Below, piece after piece: positions 36,506-45,339 of a DNA stretch of 64,000 nucleotides. The stretch covers positions 88,702 through 152,701 of the forward strand of contig JABILG010000018.1 of the NCBI GenBank assembly GCA_018654605.1, given 5' to 3'. The stretch is from a bacterium. GTDB taxonomy: Bacteria > Desulfobacterota_D > UBA1144. Made by a program: the position numbers and the translations under genes. The notes under the pieces are model-generated. The model had not been told where the DNA came from, did no database searches, and worked only from the letters and a program-made list of their open reading frames with translations. Every line of letters begins with the position of its first letter. Position 1 is the stretch's first letter.

Positions 36506-38419
36506 TTAATCTTTAAGATTGATGAGTTCTAGATTTTGAATATCTACAAAATCGAAAGAAAGCTCTATGAAATCGTCTTTTTCATATAGATTTCTGCATT
36601 TTTCCTTACTAATACTTTCAAAAAAATTTAGTTCATTAAAGAAAACAATATATTTATCTTTTAAAGACGCATAGATATATCCTGATATATTCTTAGCTTC
36701 TATTTGCTCTAAATATCTCAAAATCCAGAGCTTATAAACTTTTTTAGACTTTTCCCTAACTGTTGCAATCTGGGGGAGCATGGTTGTAAGAATAGTCTGA
36801 ATTTCTTTCTCATCATAGAGAGCTCTTCTCTCGCTAATAAAATATGATATCTGCCACATGTTAATTGAATCAAAATATCTCCTAATTGGTGACGTAATCT
36901 GCATGTAAGACTTCAGCCCTAGACCATAGTGAGGCTCAGGTCTAATTGATACATCTAAAGGTGAGACTTTTCTATGGAAACAAAATGGTGGGTTTTCGTC
37001 AATAATGCTTGTTTCAAGATTATTTGATTTCTTTTGTGATCTAAAAATTCCTGTGAGTCCATTGGCAATAAAGTATTTGGAGCAATGTAGATTAGCTATT
37101 ATCATTAACTCGGAGATAATTCTTCTAGATTTGAGTGCTTCAACTTGATTTATTACAAGCATTCCTTCTTTACTAAATTTAATATTTATCTCTTGATTAA
37201 AGAACTTGAAATCTGCTTCTTTTAATCTTTCTATTTTTAAGTTCTCAGTAAACTTATCAATGAAAGCGTAATCAGGATTACTCTCAATTAAAGACTCAAA
37301 CTTTTCGTAAGTAAAATTCTCAGAAACTTTGATAAAATTTTTTTCAATATTACAACTTACTATATTAAAGTCCTTCAACTTATATTTGATAGATAGAACA
37401 GGACGAATAGAATTGGCTTTTAAAGACATTACATCTACAAGCCTTCGATCATACAAATTGAAGTTCCCAGATGGAGCATAAATAGTATTAATAATTCTCT
37501 TTGCATCTTTTATATAAATCGAATCGTTTGAAAACAAGCTGCTAAAGTTACTTATATGAATATATAACAAATAAGCACCATCTTCCCTCTTAATGCTTAT
37601 CGCGTCATCAAAATCATAGCTACCCTGATCATCAATAGTGAAAGCATCTAAAATTTCCTGATCCTCGTTTTCCTGGCTAGATGCTAAAATATCTATATCT
37701 TTTTTATTATAAGAATATTTACTATTTAACTTTAATGTAGAATATAAGGGCTCAAAGTTTTCGGCAAAGAGGCCTATAGACTTAAGATGTAGGATAATTT
37801 CACTATACTTATTAGTCCCAATAGTCTCCTTTACAGACTCTAAGAAAGATCTTGAATATTTAGTACCGCCAGAAAGATAAACAATAATCTCTTCTATTTG
37901 ACTATCATAAGTAGACCAATCACATGCCTTCATTAATGATAAGTCCTTCAAGAAGCTATCATATAAAGACTTCTTTTCTTGCTTTTTTGATAGGCTTAAT
38001 TCTATTCGTGTTACTATCGATTCTGAATTTAAATAAACCTTATTCTTGTCTAATATCTTAAAATAAGTAAAATCCTCATTGAATGACAAAATTAAACTAT
38101 CTAATTCAATTAACGAAGTGATATTGTAGAAATCGATTACCTTATTAATAAATACTCTAAAATTTATTACATTTTCATCCATAATTAAGGATAGCCATAA
38201 GTCTTTAAGCTTATATCTGATTTTTGCATCTAAGGAAATACAATCCAACAATGTAATATCAGTAAATATTATATCTTTATTGGAGATCTCAAAAATCAAA
38301 TTTTCACTAAATTTTGAGACAGAATACTTTCTTCTTTTCTTATCGTAGGATACTTGCTTTACAAGGTAAATCTTTGAATTCTTCTCTATTATCAGAAATT
38401 TTTCTTGCATACTCGTCAT
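36506..38419 (-). CDS. RNase II/R-family exoribonuclease (RNB domain)
   Basis: Processive 3'-5' hydrolytic exoribonuclease. The RNB catalytic motif TIDDQGSYDFDDAIS (about 252-266) keeps the four metal-binding Asp residues, and TSPIRRYFDSINMWQ carries the conserved Arg site. 637 aa; I see no clear cold-shock domains at the N-terminus, and only a short, S1-like C-terminal part, so it is closer to the RNB proteins of cyanobacteria and organelles than to E. coli RNase R (over 800 aa). Start ATG overlaps the pyrG stop by one base. Confidence 0.85.
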   Translation of the reverse strand: MTSMQEKFLIIEKNSKIYLVKQVSYDKKRRKYSVSKFSENLIFEISNKDIIFTDITLLDCISLDAKIRYKLKDLWLSLIMDENVINFRVFINKVIDFYNITSLIELDSLILSFNEDFTYFKILDKNKVYLNSESIVTRIELSLSKKQEKKSLYDSFLKDLSLMKACDWSTYDSQIEEIIVYLSGGTKYSRSFLESVKETIGTNKYSEIILHLKSIGLFAENFEPLYSTLKLNSKYSYNKKDIDILASSQENEDQEILDAFTIDDQGSYDFDDAISIKREDGAYLLYIHISNFSSLFSNDSIYIKDAKRIINTIYAPSGNFNLYDRRLVDVMSLKANSIRPVLSIKYKLKDFNIVSCNIEKNFIKVSENFTYEKFESLIESNPDYAFIDKFTENLKIERLKEADFKFFNQEINIKFSKEGMLVINQVEALKSRRIISELMIIANLHCSKYFIANGLTGIFRSQKKSNNLETSIIDENPPFCFHRKVSPLDVSIRPEPHYGLGLKSYMQITSPIRRYFDSINMWQISYFISERRALYDEKEIQTILTTMLPQIATVREKSKKVYKLWILRYLEQIEAKNISGYIYASLKDKYIVFFNELNFFESISKEKCRNLYEKDDFIELSFDFVDIQNLELINLKD

Positions 38420-40023
38420 TAAGACTTCTTAGAAGAGGCTTTTATGAACTGAACAAATAAAGGATGTGGTTGAAAGGGCTTTGATTTAAATTCAGGGTGA
38501 AACTGACATGCTACAAACCAAGGATGGTCTTTAATCTCAATTGTTTCTGCTAATTTACCATCTGGAGACAATCCACTTAATACTAATCCATTCTTAATTA
38601 GTATAGAATGATATTTAGGATTTACCTCGTAACGATGCCTGTGCCTTTCTGAAATCTTATTTTTCTTATAAGCTTCTGAGACTTTTGAAGATTTCTTAAT
38701 CTCACATGGATAATCCCCTAGCCTCATGTTCCCACCTTTTGTATCTAAATCTTTTTGATTGTCCATGATGTCTATAACAAAATCCTTTATCTTTCTACCT
38801 GACTCTCTGGAATTCGCATTTTTTATATCACAAACATTTCTTGCAAATTCAACTACCGCCATTTGTAGCCCTAAACATATACCAAAGAAGGGGATATTCT
38901 TTTCCCTTGCATACTTAATCGCGGAAATCTTACCCTCAAAGCCTCTGTTGCCAAATCCACCTGGAACCAAAATTCCGTCACAATCTGACAATAGATTCTT
39001 TGGCTGGTCTTTCTCAAGGTCTTCAGAATCAATATAGTTAATCTTTAGTTTTAAATTATTATGAAAAGATGCATGGTACAGAGCCTCATGTAAACTTTTA
39101 TAGGCATCTTTCAAATCTACATACTTACCAACTACGCCAATAGTAACCTCGTTTTTAAGTTTCTTAATCTTTGATACAATATTCTCCCATTTAGAAAAAT
39201 CAGGCTCTTTTGTCCAAATCTTAAGATTTTCTAAAATGATATCATCAAGACCTTCCTTATGAAGAACAAGAGGAATCTCATATATTATATCGACATCTTT
39301 TGCAGTAATGACTGATTCAACATTTAAATTGCAAAAGAGTGCAATTTTCTTTTTTATATCATTAGATAAAAATCTATCTGTCCTACATAAAAGAATATCC
39401 GGCTGGATTCCGATTGAGAGTAAGTCTTTAACACTGTGCTGTGTTGGCTTTGTCTTTAATTCCCCAGCAGCTGATAAATATGGAACATATGTTAAATGAA
39501 TAAATATTGCATTCTCTCTTCCTAATTGGGATCTGATTTGTCGTATAGATTCCAAAAAAGGTAAGCTCTCTATGTCTCCAACAGTTCCACCAATCTCAAC
39601 TATAGATACATCTTGCTTATGTTCCAGAGAGTAAATTCTTTTAATTATTTCATCAGTTATATGAGGTATAACTTGAACAGTTTCACCAAGATAATCACCT
39701 TTTCTTTCTTTGGAAATAACTTCATTGTAAACCCTACCACTAGTAACATTATTTTCTTGGGAAAGAGGCGCGTTAGTAAACCTCTCATAATGGCCAAGGT
39801 CCAAATCAGTTTCTGCTCCATCGTGAGTTACGAAAACTTCACCATGTTGATAGGGGTTCATCGTTCCTGGGTCAATGTTTAAGTAAGGATCAAGCTTCTG
39901 GATTGAAACCCTCATCCCTCTGGCTTCGAGAAGGGCTCCTATACATGCACTAGCTAATCCTTTACCAAGTGAGGACATCACTCCCCCAGTTACGAATATA
40001 TATTTAGTTACTTTCTTACGCAT
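38419..40023 (-). CDS. pyrG: CTP synthase
   Basis: Makes CTP from UTP, ATP and glutamine. Synthase domain ([24 protein letters not shown] near the N-terminus, [16 protein letters not shown]) and glutamine amidotransferase domain with nucleophile [17 protein letters not shown] and the HPEFKSKP His/Glu. I start at ATG 40023 ([14 protein letters not shown]; 534 aa) because the extra 11 residues in the track are not part of the family. 43 bases after rdgB. Confidence 0.97.
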   Translation of the reverse strand: MRKKVTKYIFVTGGVMSSLGKGLASACIGALLEARGMRVSIQKLDPYLNIDPGTMNPYQHGEVFVTHDGAETDLDLGHYERFTNAPLSQENNVTSGRVYNEVISKERKGDYLGETVQVIPHITDEIIKRIYSLEHKQDVSIVEIGGTVGDIESLPFLESIRQIRSQLGRENAIFIHLTYVPYLSAAGELKTKPTQHSVKDLLSIGIQPDILLCRTDRFLSNDIKKKIALFCNLNVESVITAKDVDIIYEIPLVLHKEGLDDIILENLKIWTKEPDFSKWENIVSKIKKLKNEVTIGVVGKYVDLKDAYKSLHEALYHASFHNNLKLKINYIDSEDLEKDQPKNLLSDCDGILVPGGFGNRGFEGKISAIKYAREKNIPFFGICLGLQMAVVEFARNVCDIKNANSRESGRKIKDFVIDIMDNQKDLDTKGGNMRLGDYPCEIKKSSKVSEAYKKNKISERHRHRYEVNPKYHSILIKNGLVLSGLSPDGKLAETIEIKDHPWFVACQFHPEFKSKPFQPHPLFVQFIKASSKKS

Positions 40024-40066
40024 AGGACTTAATCTTATAATATTGAAAGTTTTCAATATTTACAAA

Positions 40067-40648
40067 TTAAATATTAATTCTTTTTAATAATTCTCTTACT
40101 GCTTTATATCTGTGACTGAGAGTGTTCTTTTCCTCTTTAGCTAATTCAGCGAAGGATCTTTGCAATATTGGTAAATAAAAGATAGGATCATAGCCAAACC
40201 CAGAAACTCCTCTCCTATCTTGAAGTATCTCCCCTTCACATTCTCCATTGCACATTATTATTTCAGAATTATTAGTTGGATCAAAATAAGCAATACTACA
40301 TACAAATTTAGCCCTTCTGGAGCTCGTCCCATCCAACTCATCTAGCAACTTATCAATATTCGCATCATCTGTAGCATTGTCTCCTGCATATCTTGCCGAA
40401 TAGATGCCTGGTCTCCCGTGTAGGCACTCTACTTCAATGCCTGAATCATCAGTTAAAATAGGAAAGTTACATTTTCCTTTCAAAAAATTAAGTTTTATCA
40501 ACGCATTTTCCTCGTAAGTAGAACCTGCTTCTTCCACATCTAAGTTAATTCCTAATTCTGACAAAGGTAAAGGATCAAAATTCGACCCTAGCAGAGCTCT
40601 ATACTCTTCAATCTTACCTTTATTATTTGAGCCTATTAGTATTTTCAT
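40067..40648 (-). CDS. rdgB: XTP/dITP diphosphatase (RdgB/HAM1)
   Basis: House-cleaning pyrophosphatase removing non-canonical purine triphosphates. 193 aa: N-terminal substrate motif SNNKGKIEEY, TDDSGIEVECLHGRPGIYSARYAG and FGYDPIFYLP are the family signature. Starts 12 bases after the tmRNA 3' end on the same strand. Confidence 0.96.
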   Translation of the reverse strand: MKILIGSNNKGKIEEYRALLGSNFDPLPLSELGINLDVEEAGSTYEENALIKLNFLKGKCNFPILTDDSGIEVECLHGRPGIYSARYAGDNATDDANIDKLLDELDGTSSRRAKFVCSIAYFDPTNNSEIIMCNGECEGEILQDRRGVSGFGYDPIFYLPILQRSFAELAKEEKNTLSHRYKAVRELLKRINI

Positions 40649-40659
40649 GATAACTTTAT

Positions 40660-41004
40660 TGGAGGCGCTGGGAATCGAACCCAGGTCCGGAAATAAGCTA
40701 AATAGAGCCTCTACATGCTTATTTTAGCTCAATATTTAAAAATATCTCTTGTAGCTAAAAAACAAAAGATATCTCGATTCTCTAAAATACTGATAAAAAA
40801 GCAGAGAAAAAAATTTTATCAGGCCCATATTAATGACATTGAAGAAAACCCTATGAGCAAAGTTAGCTTCAATGTTGCTACACTATTCTAGGCAGCAAGT
40901 TGATTGATTGGTTCTGCACTTATTGTGCGAGTGCCAGTTTTACGAGTTAGCTCTCGGCATGCAGCATCTAAATGCTAAATTTACGTCGAAACCAAATCGC
41001 CCCC
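40660..41004 (-). ncRNA. ssrA: Transfer-messenger RNA (one-piece)
   Basis: Ribosome rescue RNA. The minus strand 5' end GGGGGCGATTTGGTTTCGACG and GCATGCCGAG match the tmRNA 5' domain; the 3' end GGACCTGGGTTCGATTCCC-AGCGCCTCC-A is the tRNA-like T arm and acceptor, which pairs 7 bp with the 5' end (one G-U). The two ends lie on one continuous transcript of about 345 bases, not the split, permuted form of alphaproteobacteria. CCA is not encoded. Downstream of smpB, its protein partner, on the same strand. Confidence 0.95.
40888..40917 (-). other. tmRNA tag-peptide reading frame
   Basis: Within ssrA, after AATAAGT, the resume codon GCA opens GCA-GAA-CCA-ATC-AAT-CAA-CTT-GCT-GCC-TAG. The tag would be (A)EPINQLAA, ending in the LAA degron recognised by ClpXP-type proteases. 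The upstream AATAAGT fits the determinant before the resume codon in other tmRNAs. Frame choice is an inference, but the only one giving a LAA end. Confidence 0.75.
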
Positions 41005-41037
41005 AAAGTGTATATATTAGACCATATTTAAAGAAGA

Positions 41038-41490
41038 TTAAATACTAGTTTTATTTTTAAATTCCCTTCTAAGCTCTCTTTTTAAGTCTTTCTTTTTTAA
41101 ATCAACTCGCTTATCGTAAAGCTTTTTGCCCTTACCAAGCCCTATTTCAAACTTAATAAGGTTCTTTTTTGAATAAACTCTTATGGGCACAAGAGTGTAT
41201 CCTTTAATCTTTGTTTTACCTATTAACTTCCTAATTTCAATCTTATTAAGAAGAAGCTTCCTATCTCTTGTTTCGTCGTGGGTAAAATATGATGAATTAT
41301 TATACTTAGGTATATAAGAATTTATAACAAAGACTTCTCCTTTTCTAATGATTGCATAACTCTCTTTGATACTTAACTGACCCTCTTTAATTGACTTCAC
41401 TTCTGAACCTGACAATACAACACCTGCCTCAAACTTTTCCTCGATATGAAAGTTTCTATTTGCATTTGGATTTGATGAATAAATTGCCAT
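41038..41490 (-). CDS. smpB: SsrA-binding protein
   Basis: Binds tmRNA and places it in the stalled ribosome. 150 aa with the OB-fold motifs NRNFHIEEKFEAGVVLSGSEVKSI, SYIPKYNNSSYFTHD and the basic C-terminal tail KGKKLYDKRVDLKKKDLKRELRR. Between mlaD (1-base gap) and ssrA (33 bases). Confidence 0.96.
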   Translation of the reverse strand: MAIYSSNPNANRNFHIEEKFEAGVVLSGSEVKSIKEGQLSIKESYAIIRKGEVFVINSYIPKYNNSSYFTHDETRDRKLLLNKIEIRKLIGKTKIKGYTLVPIRVYSKKNLIKFEIGLGKGKKLYDKRVDLKKKDLKRELRREFKNKTSI

Positions 41491-41491
41491 A

Positions 41492-42466
41492 TTAAAAAAG
41501 AGTCATAACACCAAAAGCTGCTGAGATTGTTGTCAATGGAGCGAGATCTTCTTGAGTTTCAGTTGCATTCTTAAGTTTACGCACTGAATTTAAAGCATCA
41601 TAATACAACCTGTCATCATTAATTAATTTGCCTAAAGTTCCTTCTCCAGAATTAATTTTTGTTACCAAAGAGTTTAAATTCTCTGATAGGTTATTAATAG
41701 AGTTATAAAGCTCCTCATCGTTAATCAGCTTTCCGAGGGAACCATCTCCTGAAGCTAATTTATCTGTAAGCATGTTAATTTTTTCCAGAGTCTTTTTTGC
41801 TCTATCATATACAGACTTATCATTAACTAGAAGGCCCAAAGTACCATCACCTTGATCTATCTTTTTTGTAATATTAGAGAAAAAATCTAAGCTGGACTTT
41901 AAATCTTCATATATACCAGGGTCATTGATTAATTGACCAATAGTACCCTTGGAATTAGCTACGTTAGAAACAATTATATTTAAATTTGATAGTATTGACT
42001 TAATTTGGTCATTATATTCAAAAAGCTGAGAATTAAACATATCGACAGTTTTATCTAATTTTGTAACTAGAGAATTAAAATCAACGGGTTTAGCAGAGAG
42101 CAAGACTCCACGGTCGCTCAATATTCTTGAATTAGATGAACCAAAAGTGATGCCAACATAAGTTCTACCCAAAAGGCTGGTCATATTAATAGAAGCAATA
42201 GAATCGTCTTTTAAAATGACATCTTTGTCTATTAAAATTTCAACTGCAACATTTTGACCTGACAAAGTAATCGCCTTCACCCTGCCAACTTCAACACCCG
42301 ACAGCTTCACTTCATTTCCAACTCTAAGTTCGCCAACAGAAGAAAAATAACTTGTATAAGTATTTTCTTTCTTTAAAAAATCAACTCCTGATACTACCTC
42401 AAATAAAACTAAGAGCGTTATTATTCCTAAAACAAAGAAAGTTCCCAGCTGCATTTTCTTATTCAT
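41492..42466 (-). CDS. mlaD: MlaD-type MCE-domain periplasmic lipid-binding protein with tandem C-terminal repeats
   Basis: Inner-membrane-anchored periplasmic hexamer subunit that receives phospholipid from MlaFE. N-terminal helix (about 7-24), then an MCE domain (VGELRVGNEVKLSGVEVGRVKAI...LLGRTYVGITFGSS) to about residue 130. The C-terminal half holds four imperfect repeats of about 36 residues, each with a core like GDGTLGLLVNDKSVYDRAKK or GEGTLGKLINDDRLYYDALN. E. coli MlaD (183 aa) has no such tail. First base 2 bases from smpB; follows mlaF in the operon. Confidence 0.88.
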   Translation of the reverse strand: MNKKMQLGTFFVLGIITLLVLFEVVSGVDFLKKENTYTSYFSSVGELRVGNEVKLSGVEVGRVKAITLSGQNVAVEILIDKDVILKDDSIASINMTSLLGRTYVGITFGSSNSRILSDRGVLLSAKPVDFNSLVTKLDKTVDMFNSQLFEYNDQIKSILSNLNIIVSNVANSKGTIGQLINDPGIYEDLKSSLDFFSNITKKIDQGDGTLGLLVNDKSVYDRAKKTLEKINMLTDKLASGDGSLGKLINDEELYNSINNLSENLNSLVTKINSGEGTLGKLINDDRLYYDALNSVRKLKNATETQEDLAPLTTISAAFGVMTLF

Positions 42467-42479
42467 ATGAATATTCTAC

Positions 42480-43193
42480 CTAAATTGGGGCTAAAATTGC
42501 ATTATTTGATTTTTTAACATCTGCGGAATCACCTGTTACGGCTATATTTCCATTCTCTAAAATCGATATCTTATCAGCTATTGAATATGCAAAATCAATA
42601 TCGTGAGTAACAACAATCTGAGTAATAGAGCTATTGTTTTTTAAGTTATTAATTATTTGTGAAATTATTTTAGTGTTAATAGGATCTAGCTCAGCGGTAG
42701 GTTCATCATACAAGAGTATGTTGGGAGAAATAATTAGAGATCTTGCAATAGCAACCCTTTTCCTCATACCACCACTTAAGTCTGAAGGCATTCTCAATGC
42801 AGCTTCTTCGATACCTAAATCTGACAAGATTTCATATGCTTTACTAACTCTTTCTTCTTTAGTACCAATTCTATGCTCATCAAGATAAATAGTAATATTA
42901 TCTAAAACACTTAAGGAATTTAACAAGGCTGATGACTGAAAGATATAAGATAGAACAAGGCTGTTCTTCTCAACACTTTTATGTATATCTTCATTGTCGA
43001 TCATAATTCTTCCAATATCAGGAACTATAAGTCCAATAATCATTTTCAACAAAACAGATTTTCCGGTACCCGATTTACCAAGAATAACATGAACTTCTTT
43101 ATTCAGGAATTCGCAATCCAGCTGATCAAGAACAGTCTTTCCATTAAAGCTTTTAGTGAGCTTTTCTAATTTTATTGAAGAAAAATTTTTCAT
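42480..43193 (-). CDS. mlaF: Mla lipid transport ATPase
   Basis: Cytoplasmic ABC ATPase powering MlaE. 237 aa with Walker A GKSGTGKSVLL (about 38-48), signature DLSGGMRKRVAIARSL and Walker B ILLYDEPTAELDP. The SGGM signature and overall form match MlaF. Start ATG overlaps the mlaE stop by 4 bases. Confidence 0.93.
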   Translation of the reverse strand: MKNFSSIKLEKLTKSFNGKTVLDQLDCEFLNKEVHVILGKSGTGKSVLLKMIIGLIVPDIGRIMIDNEDIHKSVEKNSLVLSYIFQSSALLNSLSVLDNITIYLDEHRIGTKEERVSKAYEILSDLGIEEAALRMPSDLSGGMRKRVAIARSLIISPNILLYDEPTAELDPINTKIISQIINNLKNNSSITQIVVTHDIDFAYSIADKISILENGNIAVTGDSADVKKSNNAILAPI

Positions 43194-43957
43194 AAGAGAC
43201 CTACTAAGATTAACAATCTTGTAAGAAAGTAATCTAAAACTAAAATAGATATAAATGAAGCAACAACCGACTTAGTAACAGAATTTCCTATTTCTCTAGG
43301 TCCACCCGATGCCAGTAATCCCACTGAACATGACACTATTGAAATGGTAACAGCAAAGAATAGTGATTTAATAATGCCCACTGAAATATCTGAGATTGTA
43401 ACTACTTGACTAAGGTCGTTATAAAATGAAGAAAAAGAGACTGCTATGGTTTGATTCATAGAAGAAACAAACGAGCCTCCAAGCCATCCAATCAAATCCA
43501 TATAAATTACTAAAAAAGGTAAGGTCACAATACAAGCTAGAAACCTTGGAAGAACAAGAAATCTAACTGGATCAATCTTCATGGTTTCTAAAGCGGAGAT
43601 TTCCTCATAAATCTTCATGGATGAGATTTCGGCAGTTATAGAGGACCCAACCCTACCTGCCATCAGGATAGCCGCCATAACAGGCGCTAACTCTGTACAT
43701 AATGAAAGTCCAACAATGCCTCCAATTTTGTCCTCTATTCCATATCCAGACAATTGTATTCCTGTCTGCAAAGCTAAAACAGAACCTATAGATAATGAAA
43801 TGAGGGCTGCAACAGGGAGAGTCCTATTTCCCATATCAAAGACTTGGTAAAAGAACTTATCTGCATTGCTTGAAAAATATTTAATCGATTTCAAGGTCTT
43901 CCATAGAAGATCCAAAAATTCCCCTATTCCCACTGTTATCTTTACAAAACTATTCAT
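43190..43957 (-). CDS. mlaE: Mla lipid transport permease
   Basis: Inner-membrane permease of the MlaFEDB-type complex, 255 aa. Characteristic sequence: AALISLSIGSVLALQTGIQLSGYG and LAPVMAAILMAGRVGSSITAEISSMKIYEEISALETMKIDPVRFLVLPR. ATGA overlaps both with the W-P repeat gene before it and mlaF behind. No mlaB or mlaC-like gene lies in this operon. Confidence 0.95.
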   Translation of the reverse strand: MNSFVKITVGIGEFLDLLWKTLKSIKYFSSNADKFFYQVFDMGNRTLPVAALISLSIGSVLALQTGIQLSGYGIEDKIGGIVGLSLCTELAPVMAAILMAGRVGSSITAEISSMKIYEEISALETMKIDPVRFLVLPRFLACIVTLPFLVIYMDLIGWLGGSFVSSMNQTIAVSFSSFYNDLSQVVTISDISVGIIKSLFFAVTISIVSCSVGLLASGGPREIGNSVTKSVVASFISILVLDYFLTRLLILVGLL

Positions 43958-45339
43958 AAACTTACAGGTATATATAATATTCTAATTTTTGTTTTCTCAC
44001 CAGTTTCGAATCCAAACAATCCGCCTAAAATACTAAATTTATTTGAATTTATTCCTGATTCATTTGAAACAATAGGTAAAATAAAGTTAACACTAAACTT
44101 CTTCCTTTTTTCAGCTTTATAGTTTTTATAACTTATAAGATTAAAGAGAATAGAGGTTTCAGAGGAGAAGTTATCATCTCTAATCCTAATTATGGACCAT
44201 AGAGGAGACCATATCTTTCTTACTTTAATATTATTAGAAAAGAAACTTTCAACAGGTGAAAAGATTCTGAGGTCGTACCCATTTAAATCTGAGTCAATTG
44301 AATATATAGGCCAAAAACTTGAGAACTCTTTTTTAATTATATTCTTTCTTAAGTCATAGTATGTATCTTGCTTGTACAAGAAAAACAAGAAACTTTTTGT
44401 TTTAAAATAATCTGTTCCTAAGATTTCATTCTTATACTTGTATATAGGCCACATGAAAAACCCTTTTTCAACATTCTTAGTTTTAACATAAGAATAGAAA
44501 GGGAAGAATCTTTTGCTTTTAATATTAACACCTTGCTTGTATTGAACGAAGGGCCATGGCATGTTGTATGTTTTCTGATTCCTAAGCTTGTCTACATAAA
44601 CATTAAAGAAAGGCCACAAATAAGTCCTTGCTTCATGAATAGTAGAAGTAGAAGAAAGATAGAAAGGGAAATATGCTTTCTCCTCTAAATTAAGCCCTTT
44701 CGTATTATCTTTTTTGTAGCTATAGATGGGCCACAAAAAGAACTTGCTCTCTTTAATTATTTTAGATCCCATATTATCTACTTTGTTCATATATCCAAAA
44801 AGAGGCCATAGTTTAAATCCTGATACATACTTTCCTTTGGTTTTGGAAATAATAGGCCACAATAAGTGTGTATTATGAGAATTCTTTTCTTTTGTTCTTA
44901 GATACAATGGGAAAAGAAAATAATTTATTTCATCTTTTGTAAATTTATTTTTTAAATTACCGTAAATTGGGAACAAAGAAAAGTAATTATTTTCTTCTTT
45001 TCCTGACCATGAAATATCTAAAATCGGAAAAATAGAAAAGGTCTTTTCCTGTAAATTATCATAATCATTAAAATTTTTATACCTTACAAGGTAAAAAAGA
45101 GTTTGAAATTGATTTTGTTGATTATCCTCTTGATAACTCATCATTGGATATAAAATATCCAATGACCTATATTTTAGTTCATAGTTCGCTTCGTAATAAA
45201 ATAATGGACGAAAAGCATATACCTTAGAACCCGAGTCTTTTTTAAATTCGAGCAAGGGTCCAAAAAAAGTTTGTTCATAAGATGGAGAGCTAGTAGGAAA
45301 TAATAGGATAAAGAAAAGTATGAGTAGAGATTTTGTCAT
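43954..45339 (-). CDS. Exported W-P/F-P repeat protein coupled to the Mla genes
   Basis: 461 aa, family not recognised. Starts with a signal peptide (MTKSLLILFFILLFPTSSPS). The rest is about 15-17 repeats of 20-30 residues, each centred on an aromatic-Pro step followed by an aromatic: FSLFPIYG, HLLWPIIS, FKLWPLFGY, FFLWPIYSY, TYLWPFFNV, RFFPFYSY, FFMWPIYKY, SSFWPIYSI, IWSPLWSI. Lysine-rich turns separate them. The alternation suggests a beta-rich, possibly outer-membrane barrel or long beta structure. ATGA overlaps on both sides (alr before, mlaE after) strongly link it to lipid transport or envelope biogenesis. Function is inference only. Confidence 0.8.
   Translation of the reverse strand: MTKSLLILFFILLFPTSSPSYEQTFFGPLLEFKKDSGSKVYAFRPLFYYEANYELKYRSLDILYPMMSYQEDNQQNQFQTLFYLVRYKNFNDYDNLQEKTFSIFPILDISWSGKEENNYFSLFPIYGNLKNKFTKDEINYFLFPLYLRTKEKNSHNTHLLWPIISKTKGKYVSGFKLWPLFGYMNKVDNMGSKIIKESKFFLWPIYSYKKDNTKGLNLEEKAYFPFYLSSTSTIHEARTYLWPFFNVYVDKLRNQKTYNMPWPFVQYKQGVNIKSKRFFPFYSYVKTKNVEKGFFMWPIYKYKNEILGTDYFKTKSFLFFLYKQDTYYDLRKNIIKKEFSSFWPIYSIDSDLNGYDLRIFSPVESFFSNNIKVRKIWSPLWSIIRIRDDNFSSETSILFNLISYKNYKAEKRKKFSVNFILPIVSNESGINSNKFSILGGLFGFETGEKTKIRILYIPVSL

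Noticed and set aside
40024-40056. 11-residue extension of pyrG
   Set aside because: CTP synthase begins around [14 protein letters not shown]; no family support for the longer form.
40660-41004. Split (permuted) tmRNA as in alphaproteobacteria
   Set aside because: 5' and 3' tRNA-like halves lie in normal order on one transcript with an intact tag frame between.
41600-41950. Repeat array resembling a direct-repeat locus in mlaD
   Set aside because: These are imperfect coding repeats in the MlaD tail, not identical spacers and repeats; no CRISPR or cas gene.
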